From the NCBI GenBank assembly GCA_949317995.1, contig OX439046.1, forward strand, positions 39,530,002 to 39,594,001: a stretch of DNA of 64,000 bases, read 5' to 3'. The notes below the pieces were generated by a model, which was not told where the DNA came from, did not search any database, and was given only the letters and a program-made list of their open reading frames with translations. Positions 1 to 10,000 of this stretch are shown in pieces. Every line of letters starts with the position of its first letter. Within the stretch, counting starts at the first letter, position 1. This DNA is from Acholoe squamosa. Its lineage: Eukaryota > Annelida > Polychaeta > Phyllodocida > Polynoidae. The translations under genes and the position numbers were made by a program.

Positions 1-779
1 AAGCAGGGATAATGCTAGCCACTTGCCAAATCCCCAGTGGCGAATCTAAGTATAATTAGGCTAATCCCAGACCCTCAAAATTGGCCAAATTGGCTAACTG
101 TAGCTATAGGGCTCTTCCATAGTATGTACAGGGAGGGGGAGGGTGGAGGGTGCATACAAATAGATACATGAGGCACCATTTTGGCATACATTTCTGTACA
201 TTCATGCATTTTCTCAAAAGGGAGAATAGCTGGGTGGGGAAGGGGGGCTGGAAAATGGCTGGAGAAAAATCCACCAAGCTGTATCATCTCTAAAATTGAT
301 AATACACACATGTAATAAACTCTTTGGGTTCTACAGGGGTATCATTTATTTTGGATGGGAAGGGTATGCACACAATTCAAGAATGGGGAAGCAGGGGACT
401 CAGCTTGGCAATCATATATGTACTTATGGAGGGGGTCACACATAATACAACATGGGGAGGCGGGGGTCTTTACAAAGCCCCCCCCCCAATTAAATTGTTC
501 TAAACATTCATTTTTTAGAGGGTGACCCTCTTCCCTATATCCCCCAAATCCAGAGTTTCCTCAAAAGCCATGGCCTCTTTTCTCTACTTCTGGGGACATT
601 TAAAATGGAAGAAGGCTCTTATATTTCAATATTTAATTGATTTTACATGCAAAAACATGTTTGGCTAATGAATTTCCACTTCTGAAGGACCCCACTTCAA
701 AAATCACAAAATAAATAAGGCCCTGGGTCATTGGTGTTAAAAGCACACGTTCATTTTCTTTCCACAAATGACACCATTA

Positions 780-1015
780 CAAAAGGGCATTCATTAGCCT
801 CATGACACATTTATGGCTCTAGCACATAGGGAACATTCAAAAATGATTTTACCGTTGACACTATGGCATTGGAAACATTCACAAATGATTCAGAATTAGC
901 ACTATGACATTGGGAACATTCACAAATGGAGAATGTTCACCAAAGAAATTCATCAGGGAAAAGTTGTCAAATGACTATTGTCACTAAGACATGGAGAGCA
1001 TTCACAAATAACCTT
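780..1015. repeat. degenerate short tandem repeat around ACATTCACAAATG
   Basis: Four imperfect copies of a unit with the core ACATTCACAAATG, separated by a degenerate 'actatggcattggg' type stretch, lie near 831, 867, 914 and 990. The same core recurs at about 18630-18775, so it belongs to a dispersed repeat family. No coding potential is seen. Confidence 0.5.
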
Positions 1016-1948
1016 TTTACTGGAGATCTATTGAATTCTATAAGTGCTGGCACCTTAAGTTGCATCAGTTATTTAGTGTAAAGAATACAAATCGATCCCC
1101 CATTTATTGTTACTTTGCCATTTTGGCCCATTTTTTCACTACCACCCTTGTGCTCTACAGCAAAACTGACCGCCCGTGTGCATCCAGCTCATTTTTAGCT
1201 CTCTGTAAAATTTTGAATTTTGTAAATCGGCCTATTAGAACAATTTATCCCCATTTTAGTTGGTCTACGGATTTTATTTTGCAAGCGAGCATTTTTTTTT
1301 TTTGCCTACGGATCCTCAACATCATTATGGGGAGCAAGCAAACTAATTTTTTTTCCATCTTGTATGGTCTGAAATCACAGAAGGTGTGCAAATGGGAATT
1401 TTGGTGAAAGTCAGCCCCCTACACTTAGGATTTTGATTTTTCCCCAAATTTTTTTGGGTCATATTTTTGGGCTCAATGAGTTCTTGATGTTACATATGGG
1501 TTTTACCAACATATGGTCCAATATCAATATTCTGGGCTCCAGGGGGTTGAACATACCTAAAATTGACCCCTTTCAGCTTGGAAAATCAATGAAATCGACA
1601 AATTTCATCATTTTTTGTAGAATGAGGACTAGGTATGTGTCTGTCCACTTTTATTATGTAAATTATAGAGTCTTGTGGTGAAATAGGAGCAGAAATTATG
1701 TTCCTGGTCGGATTTTTTCTATTCTTCTGGAGCATTTTACTTTTTGTAAAGTGGTCTGTCCGGGCGATAATTTGGTCATTTGGCCTCCCCCCATTAAATA
1801 CCTAAAAGTGAAATGGGTTCAATTATGCCTTAAAAGATTTGCTACATGTTGGGGGTAAAGTATGTTGAAAACAAAATTTGATTTCCTCCATAAACTTCAC
1901 TGTGAGGGGGCAATGAGTGATTTTCCTTGAAAATCCCCCTTTTTCCTT

Positions 1949-2960
1949 GTCCGGGCGAAAAATCATGTTTCTTCCCCTCCTGTGTAGGATTAACACATTT
2001 AACTATCCTAACTAAGTCAGTTATTTACCCCCTACATATACCTAAGTACCCAATGTATAGGGCAATAGATTACTCTCCATCCTTTGCAGTAGCAGAGATG
2101 GGAAGTGCTATTTTGTCCGGGCGAAATCGTGTCCGGGCGAGTGACCATTGAATAACATGCCATGTTGAGGGGTTGATTTCCTACAAAAATTAGAATTTTA
2201 TCTTAATGAGAATAACAGCTCTAGACCATTTAGACCTGTAGATTACAGAAATCACATTGTTATGTATATCAGATGTGTCTTTGATATCATGAAATGAGTG
2301 TACTTATAATAAATGTTTGTAGTGATTCTTGGAATATGTCCGGGCGAATGACATTTGAGTAATATGCCATGTTGAGGGCTTGATTTTCTACAGAAACAAT
2401 TGTCATATTACCATGACAATCTCAGATCTAGACCATTTTAACCTGTAGATCATGAAAATAACATGTTTCTTTATGTCAGATGTGATATTATTATCGTAAA
2501 ATGAAAATACTCTTAACGGTTTTTATCATGATTCTGCCTACATTTCTTGTCCTCACACAAAATTCAATATTCCTGCCCCTCCTCTGCACAATAGGGATAT
2601 TCAAATATCCTAACTATGCCTGTTATTTACCCCCTACATATACCTTAGTACTCAATGTATGGGACAATTGATTGCTGCTAAACCTTTGCAGTATCAGGGA
2701 TGGGAAGTGTTTTTTTGTCCAGGTGAAATTGTGTCCGGCGAGTGACCATTGAGTAAAATGCCATGTTGAGGGTTCGGTTTCCTACAGAAATAATCATTTT
2801 ATCTCATTGAGAATCACAGATCCGGACCATCTTGAGTAGTAGATGATGGAATTCACATTGTTATCTGTGTCAGCTGATTCCTTCCTATCATAAAATGAAC
2901 CTACTTTTAATGGATTTTGATCACAATTCTGAACATAATGTCCAGGCGAGTGATGAACTA
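1949..2960. repeat. 602-bp degenerate tandem repeat containing GTCCGGGCGA boxes
   Basis: Matching landmarks recur exactly 602 bp apart: 1949/2551, 2115/2717 and 2131/2733. Inside each copy a 207-bp subunit starts at GTCCGGGCGA-type boxes (2131 to 2338 and 2733 to 2940). The box is perfect at 1758, 1949, 2115, 2131 and 2338 and mutated at 2717, 2733 and 2940. Each subunit continues with a shared 'atgccatgttgaggg' stretch. It is non-coding and could be a diverged satellite or the body of an old transposon. Confidence 0.7.
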
Positions 2961-3533
2961 CAAGGTATTTTTAACAGAAATTACAGATTTTTTCACCATC
3001 AAAACTATATACCACCTGATAGTACATGCCGTGGGCATTGTATTCCATATAATCAATAGTTCCTACCATAGTCTGTTAAGCTTTTATATAGAACAGAAAG
3101 AAATGAATATCTTAGAATCTGAGATTTACTTGAATTCCAGGCCCTATAGGAAAATGACCTGAGGGAAAGGCAAAAAGCCCATTACGTCTGACTACAATAC
3201 TCCAAACCCAACCATTAAACCCAGTACTACAAGCAAAATCATAATACATGTAACAGTGGACCAGAAGCATATCATAGGTCATTTTGAATCAATAAAGGGA
3301 AAATACCCCAAATGGTCACTCGGGAGGACATCGTTTCCAGGTAGATAGGTTCTGGGCATTGCCATAGCAACGGTTTTCATATTTAACTCATAATATTTCA
3401 TGTGCAGTTACCCCAAGACCTATACACTATCCACAAAAAAATATTTTTGGGAAACTACATAATTTTTTCTCAGACCTCTCAAAACTCCACCAAGGCCTAT
3501 TTGCACACTTTCTATGATTTTTGACCTTATACA

Positions 3534-3897
3534 TGTAGGGGCCGGCATCATTGTATATATATTAGTGCCGTTCATCCGAGAGACGTGTTCGTGTGGTGCT
3601 TGTTCCTTCTATGCTAGCTAGGTGTCGCTTTGCGATACCTCGTTGGTACAAGAGGGGGCAGCACCATGCCTCGCGTCCAGCTCCTACTAAGGAGCCGGAC
3701 GAGCGGCAGAAGGGGACTGGACATGGTCCAGTCCAGACGCTAATACTTTGACATCAGAGAGATTGAATAAAGTCCTACCCGAGAGGTAGGGGTTTCTGGG
3801 GCTTTGCCCAACCCGAACTACTCGTGTTGTGTTGGTACATCTAGTGGTAAGCGAGCCAAAGAGCCACCCAACATATAAGTCAATACGAACCATTACA
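3534..3897 (+). repeat. E1 5' LTR
   Basis: Begins TGTAGGGGCC and ends CCATTACA (TG...CA ends). It matches 16005-16368 at a constant offset of 12,471. A TATA-like run (GTATATATATTAG) lies only about 20 bp from the LTR start, which would imply an unusually short U3 if it is the promoter. A polyadenylation signal AATAAA is at 3766-3771. Confidence 0.95.
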
Positions 3898-3898
3898 C

Positions 3899-3916
3899 TG
3901 GTGCCGTGACCAGTCG
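3899..3916 (+). other. E1 primer-binding site
   Basis: TGGTGCCGTGACCAGTCG starts one base after the LTR, as expected for a site complementary to a tRNA 3' end (CCA gives TGG). The first 15 bases are identical to the PBS of E2, a divergent family. I could not assign the tRNA species; comparison with the host tRNA set would settle it. Confidence 0.85.
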
Positions 3917-4060
3917 GTTCGGGGGTGGTGCGCGGCCACATTGGCCGAAAGCCTCGGGAAACCCGAAGCGGATCCCCCCAGCCCTGGGCTAGAGGGATTC
4001 GAAGAGGATGATTATACATCCCAGCATCTGTTGTTAGACTGGAAACCCGGTCAACAACAA

Positions 4061-7000
4061 ATGTTTAATCAGGAGGGTGTACGAAATATTTTTTCTACAC
4101 CCGACCTTAGGGACAATGCCACCAGAGATGGCATCGTAAAATTGTATCCGGCTACACCCCAGACAGGAGTACCGGATACCGGATTGTTCAGGGGAGTGTT
4201 AAGACCCCCAACTTTAGACTTGAGCGATTGGTCCCAAGTTATAACTAGCAGACGCCAGCTAGGTCCTATGGTACCAACAGGCTCGGCTAGCGGCTTGGGT
4301 ACACCAATTGCACAAAGCCCTATGCAGCGTACTGCAACCCCCCAGGGTTCAGCACCCGGTGGTGGAACCGAAGTAGCCCCACTAATGACATCGTCGGATC
4401 ATGACAGCGACGATGGTAAAACCAAAAGGGACGCAATAGTCCCAGACGCGAAATCAAGAGATAAGCCTAGTGGTACCGGACCGAAAAGCTCGGAAAGGCA
4501 TCACCTAGGCCGATCTCTAGACGAAGGCTTGTCTGACTCCATGTTTTACCCTGGAGGCAATCGCAAGTCTATCTACGGACGTCGGATGGGTCCCGGGTAT
4601 AAAAATACTCAGGCCTATTTGAAAGCCAAGGAACAGGTAGAGTTACAGGCAAAGAGGCAACATGAACAATTCATGTTAGCCCAATCCAAAATAGAGGAGG
4701 AAGCTAAGTCCCGGATCGGAAAATTACGATCCGTTGAGCAGGAGGCGATTCTAAAAGAATCCGACCTCAAATATCGTCTATCCTCCGTATCCCATCGGTT
4801 GGAGCGGAAGGAAAGAGACGCACAGGAAAAAGAAAAGAGGCTGGCTGAGTTGGAAATCGAGGAAGCCAATAAACTTAGAGCAATCGACAAGGCTAGAGCC
4901 GAGGAGGTTGCTAAGGCTCGGGATGTAAATAAATTACAAACTGAGTTGCACGCAATGGAGGAGAAGCTTAAGAAACTTCAACTCCGGAAAGCTGAGACAG
5001 AAGCCAAGATGGTCTCGGAACAAGCCGAGATCAGGAAGGAGACTACTGAATATAACAGGTCTCAGAAAGAGAAGGGTGAAAAGTACCGCCTACTTAAGGA
5101 TACTTTTAAGCGAGAGGCAATGATCGCCCAAGAAGAAAGAAACCGAGCTGTGGCTGAAAATGAAAAGATTCGATCCGAAATCTTGGCAGAAAACGCACAG
5201 CTTAGGGAGGAACAGCGAAACCTGACTACAGACGTAGCTACCCTCACAATAAATAAGTCCGCTATGGAGAGTTATTTACAGGAGCAAGAGGAAACACATG
5301 CCCCTCTGGCGAGTAGGGTGACAAACCCGAACTCGACGTTCGTGAAACAGGGCGACCCGGTCTCCTGTTCTACACCGAAGAATCCGCAGTATAATCCTTT
5401 TGTAAATGATAATGCTTCGCGGAACGTAGATCAAGGGGGTGTTTACATCAGAACCCAGGATAAGCATGGCCGAACTAGTAGAGTCCGGATAAGTGAGGTG
5501 CCCATAGTCCACAACCTGGATCCGGACTATACCCCTAGAGAGGCTTCCGACAGTAGTGCGGAGACCAGTGGGTTCCACATTCATGTGGATCCTAGTAACG
5601 ACCCGGGGCTGGGTGCTGGTAATGACAACACCCAACCGAATCCATCAAACGATGGCGGCCAGTCAACGGGAAACCAGCCATCCGATGGCGGGTACCAAGG
5701 CGCGCAAGGGGGGGGCGCTGCTTCGGGTGCCACAAGCTATAGTGGTACCTCGGGTACCGGCCCCAACCAAGGTAGTGCGAGTTATACGAACCACGGTGGT
5801 GCACAGTGGACGTATACTCAACCTCCACCACCGCCTCCACCTGGCAATTCGAGCTTCGGTGGTATAGGGGGCAATCGGACCTTGAATGAAACCAAGGCGA
5901 TTGAATGGAGCAAACAGCAATGCACTAGATTGATGTATGCTCCCAATTCTGCCCGAAGGGTAGCCGTTATTCCTAAAGAATATGACGGTACTCGACCATG
6001 GAAAGAGTGGTTTGAAGATTTCATCGATGTGATGAACTGTAATGGATGGACCCCATACGAGGCCAAGCCACATCTGGTGAGATGTCTGAAAGGCGGGCCG
6101 GGTCGCATGGCTGTAGAGCAATGGCGAACCTGGTATGGCCTCGTTGGGAGTTTTGAGCAGTTAGTAGAAACTGCTAGTGGACTGTTATGCAATATGGTCA
6201 AGGAAGACCCGATGGTCCGTTTTAAGAAACGCACACAGAAGCCGAATGAAGCTTTCAGAGCATACGGTATGGAACTCCATGCCCTGCTAAGTAAGGCCAG
6301 ACCCGGTACTGAAAACCAGGACTGGTATATGGACGATTTGATCACTCAATTCGTCAAGGGTCTAAGAGACCGAGATGAACAAATAGCAGCGAGGGATGCC
6401 TGGAAGGAGGGCATAACACTACACGGCATATTTAATGGTATAGATATGGCCGTGAAGAAGCGAGCTATGTTAGCTGGGGACATACCTAATGCCAGCGGCT
6501 TGGTACCCCTGGCATCGGTGACCCAGCAGTCGGAGGTCGATACTCCATCAGACGACTTCGAATTGATTGATATCGAACAGGAAGACGGCACCTTCTGTTC
6601 GATGCAATTAAGGAAGAATACTTCAGGTAGGAAGTATATTCCCAGGAAATCTTTCAATAAACAAAGGGACTCTAGACCTTCATCCGAGGTCAAGAGTGAC
6701 CCGAAGGCTGCCGATAAGGCGGTCAAGTCCATTGTAAGCACTGACAAAGTGAAGACTCAGTCCCCGGACATGACTAAACTTCTGGAAGACATGTGTAAGA
6801 AAATTACAGATGCCATCCAAGCCAATCGGCAAAGACCCCGGGTGGATCGCCGAACGGTTAAGTGTTTCAGGTGCCAGCGCATGGGACACTACTCATCCGA
6901 ATGTACCGCTACTAAGCCGGTAATGGCTGCCTTCTATGAAGCCGAAGACGACGACGTAGAAAGGGAGAATGCTAGAGGTTCCTCAGATGTGGAAAACTAG
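4061..7000 (+). CDS. gag: E1 Gag polyprotein
   Basis: Structural protein of the virus-like particle. Numbered from the first in-frame ATG (4061), it is 979 aa. It has an acidic and polar N-terminus, a long charged coiled coil at about 185-410, a Gly/Ser/Thr-rich linker with a polyproline run near 590, a tryptophan-rich capsid-like region at about 617-750, and a CCHC zinc knuckle (C935-x2-C938-x4-H943-x4-C948) followed by an acidic tail. The frame is open upstream of this ATG through the primer-binding site to about 3851 with no other ATG, so a longer non-AUG-initiated form is possible. The length and the large coiled coil are unusual for Ty3/gypsy Gag. A motif around SMF..GG is shared with E2 Gag. 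It ends in TAG inside the frameshift site. Confidence 0.9.
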   Translation: MFNQEGVRNIFSTPDLRDNATRDGIVKLYPATPQTGVPDTGLFRGVLRPPTLDLSDWSQVITSRRQLGPMVPTGSASGLGTPIAQSPMQRTATPQGSAPGGGTEVAPLMTSSDHDSDDGKTKRDAIVPDAKSRDKPSGTGPKSSERHHLGRSLDEGLSDSMFYPGGNRKSIYGRRMGPGYKNTQAYLKAKEQVELQAKRQHEQFMLAQSKIEEEAKSRIGKLRSVEQEAILKESDLKYRLSSVSHRLERKERDAQEKEKRLAELEIEEANKLRAIDKARAEEVAKARDVNKLQTELHAMEEKLKKLQLRKAETEAKMVSEQAEIRKETTEYNRSQKEKGEKYRLLKDTFKREAMIAQEERNRAVAENEKIRSEILAENAQLREEQRNLTTDVATLTINKSAMESYLQEQEETHAPLASRVTNPNSTFVKQGDPVSCSTPKNPQYNPFVNDNASRNVDQGGVYIRTQDKHGRTSRVRISEVPIVHNLDPDYTPREASDSSAETSGFHIHVDPSNDPGLGAGNDNTQPNPSNDGGQSTGNQPSDGGYQGAQGGGAASGATSYSGTSGTGPNQGSASYTNHGGAQWTYTQPPPPPPPGNSSFGGIGGNRTLNETKAIEWSKQQCTRLMYAPNSARRVAVIPKEYDGTRPWKEWFEDFIDVMNCNGWTPYEAKPHLVRCLKGGPGRMAVEQWRTWYGLVGSFEQLVETASGLLCNMVKEDPMVRFKKRTQKPNEAFRAYGMELHALLSKARPGTENQDWYMDDLITQFVKGLRDRDEQIAARDAWKEGITLHGIFNGIDMAVKKRAMLAGDIPNASGLVPLASVTQQSEVDTPSDDFELIDIEQEDGTFCSMQLRKNTSGRKYIPRKSFNKQRDSRPSSEVKSDPKAADKAVKSIVSTDKVKTQSPDMTKLLEDMCKKITDAIQANRQRPRVDRRTVKCFRCQRMGHYSSECTATKPVMAAFYEAEDDDVERENARGSSDVEN
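6991..7000 (+). other. E1 gag-pol -1 frameshift site
   Basis: The heptamer G GAA AAC directly precedes the gag stop TAG. Pol lies in the -1 frame, and its frame opens only at 6976, so the overlap is about 25 nt and contains no ATG. E2 has the same GGAAAACTAG at the same junction although the flanking sequence differs. A downstream pseudoknot was not modelled. Confidence 0.7.
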
Positions 7001-10000
7001 TGGGGGTTGTGTCAACGGCATCTGACATGGCCCCGAGTGGGAACGAATGCCAAAATGCTACCGGGGGTATCCCGGTGGAAGATTTCGAGTCAATTACACC
7101 TGGAGGCCGGGTGGCTGAGGGTGCGCACCCCTGCACCTCGGCCGGGGCCAGGGACCCTAGTGTTGATATGTGCAGGAGCAATCATATGGAGGCGAGTGGC
7201 CACACTAGGGGAGAGGAAGGATGGATCAAAGAGTTGATTCGAGTGTGTGGGACACGCCTTCCCCCAAGTCATCCGTGTCTGGAATTCCTGAGAGGACTCG
7301 GATTGAATCTTGGTGATTCGGGAGACTTTCACCAGTTTACCAGTAACCCCTCGCCTTTAGGGGGGAGACGGTGGTATGTACCCATATCTGTGGAAGGCCG
7401 GGTGGGGGAATTCTTGGTGGATACTGGAGCTAGTCATTCATGTGTGTCCAAAAGATTCTTCGATTCGGTGGCCGGCAGCCATGAAAACCTCAAAACGGGG
7501 GTAAATGCTTGCACGGCCGACGGAAGCAGTATGCGTACATTTGGTAGGACGTTTATGCCTATCCATATAGGAGGCAAAGAGTTTGTTCTTTCGCCAACTA
7601 TAGCAGAGGTTAGTGATGACGGAATCCTCGGATTGGATTTTGCAAGCTTATACGGGGCCGTCTTGGACCCGAGGGACGGTAGTATGGGTATACGGAGCCC
7701 GTATGGCTTGCATGTCCAATGCGTATTGAGACAGGTGTCTTCGGTCGCAGCAGTGGTACATACGGTGAAGATCCCACCGGGTACCACTTGCGATGTCCTT
7801 TGTGGCGGATCCATGGCTCAGAGGAATGAAGCTGGAGTCTACGAACCCGACACGGTGTATTTGTCAAGCATCGGGTTAGACTCAGTGGATACATTAGTGG
7901 CTAATGCAGCTTGGTCCGTATTACCCATAACTAACCGAAGTGGTTCAGTGGTTTATTTGAGGCGAGGCGACAGTGTTGGAAGGATGAGTTCGGTAGAACA
8001 TGTCGCCGAGGCTAAATTTAACAAACCACTAAACCCAGTTAGTCAGCATCCTATGGATGAAGAATTCCAAAAGCTGATTGATCAGTCAGATTTAAAGAAT
8101 ACGGACGATAAGGATTGCCTAGCGAGACTTCTACAAAAGTACGAAGGTGCTTTTGGTAGGGAAGGAGGCCCGGTGGGTAGATCCGATAAGGTGTTGCACA
8201 CCATAGATGTGGGCAGCGAGAAACCTTTTAAAATCCCGTATCGTAGACTTCCCCTTAAAAAGAAGTTAATCTGTGAAGAGCAAATACAAAAACAGTTGGA
8301 CCTAGGGGTAATCGTGCCTAGTTCGAGTCCCTGGTCCAGCCCTGTTTGTATGACTACTAAGAAAGACGGTACAATCCGCTTTTGTGTCGACTACCGGAAA
8401 TTGAACGGTATAACAAAGAAGAACTCGTATCCTTTACCAAGGATAGACGAGACTTTAGATAGCTTGGGCGGAAACCAATGGTTCTGTACCTTGGATTTAC
8501 AGTCCGGATATTGGCAAATACCAATGCACCCCAAAGACAAGGAGAAGACAGCATTCTCCAGTCATATGGGGCTGTTTGAGTATAATGTCCTACCCTTCGG
8601 ATTGTGTAACGCCCCCGCTACATTCGAGGCTATGATGGAATCCTTACTGAGTGACCTTTTGTGGAAGAAATGCCTGGTTTACTTGGATGATGTGGTCGTG
8701 TTCGGCAAGTCATTCAAGGAATGCCTGGCAAATCTGCAATTAGTCCTCGACCGGATACTATCAAACGGTCTTAAACTTAAACCCAAGAAATGTAATTTGT
8801 TTAAGAAAACCATTACATACTTGGGAAGGATCATTACTCCTAACGGGGTAAGTGCGGATCCGGAAAAATTAGAAGCTGTAGAAAATTGGGAAAGACCCAC
8901 GAGTGCTAAGGAGGTGAGATCATTTTTAGGATTTTGTTCCTATTATCGTGATTTCATACCGAATTACTCTCGTGTCAGCTTCCCCATGCAGTGCTTAGCT
9001 CACTGGACCCCGGGTAGGGCACGGGACCCATTCCCATGGACCAGCGAGCAAGAAGAGTCTTTTAATAAAATAAAAGATTTATTTAGGAATACACCCGTGT
9101 TGAAATATCCCACTCCCGAGGGACATTTCATCCTAGACACCGATGCGAGCAATGACGCGATTGGGGCAGCTCTCTCTCAGGTCCAAGAGGGAGTCGAAGT
9201 GCCAATAGCATTTGCTAGCAACACGTTAAGCAAGACACAGCGAAATTATTGTACCACCAAGCGAGAACTCCTCGCTGTGGTGGTGTATACGAAGAAGTTT
9301 AAGCATTTCCTTTGGGGAAGTGACTTTACTTTAAGAACAGACCATTCGTCTCTTAGGTGGCTCCTTAACTTCAAGGACGCCGAGGGGATGATTGGACGTT
9401 GGTTAGCTCACCTATCCGAATTCGGATTAGAGCATAAACAAATAGAGCACCGACCCGGTGCTAAACACATCAATGCGGATGCCTTGTCAAGACGGCCTAT
9501 CCGAAGGTGCCAAAATGCCACATGTGAAGACTGCGGGGCCCACAATGCTGTGGTAGCCGGGTTGGTATTTAATTATACCACCCCCCGTATCCCCTGGGAG
9601 GAGGCTGTATGCAGCTATCTCGATTGGTCCCCGGAGACCATCAAGAAGTTTCAACAGTCAGACCCCACCACTGCGCGCATAATGGAATACCTACGGTCAG
9701 GCATTAAACCGGCAAGGCCTCTAGTTTCCCTGGAGGATAGGGAAGCGAGGCGGTTGCTGGCTCAATGGGCCGAGCTAGAGATCCGAGACGACATACTATG
9801 TAGGTGGAAGACAACTCCCACCAACGGTAGGTTGTTGCAAATCGTGATACCCGCCCCGATGAGGAGGGATATCATGTATTATTGCCATGGCCACCAAACG
9901 AGTGGCCATTTCGGTAAGAGAAGGTCGATAGAGCGTCTACAAAGGCGTTACTACTGGCCCGGTATGAGAGGCGACCTGCTCCGGTGGATCGCCACTTGCC

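Larger units (their letters stand above)
1..3533. other. AT-rich non-coding flank upstream of E1
   Basis: No convincing gene is visible. Open frames here are short, have no recognisable motifs and lie in low-complexity AT-rich DNA. The segment contains old interspersed repeats (listed separately) and ends with TACA, the left copy of the E1 target duplication. A host gene with very small exons cannot be excluded. Confidence 0.6.
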
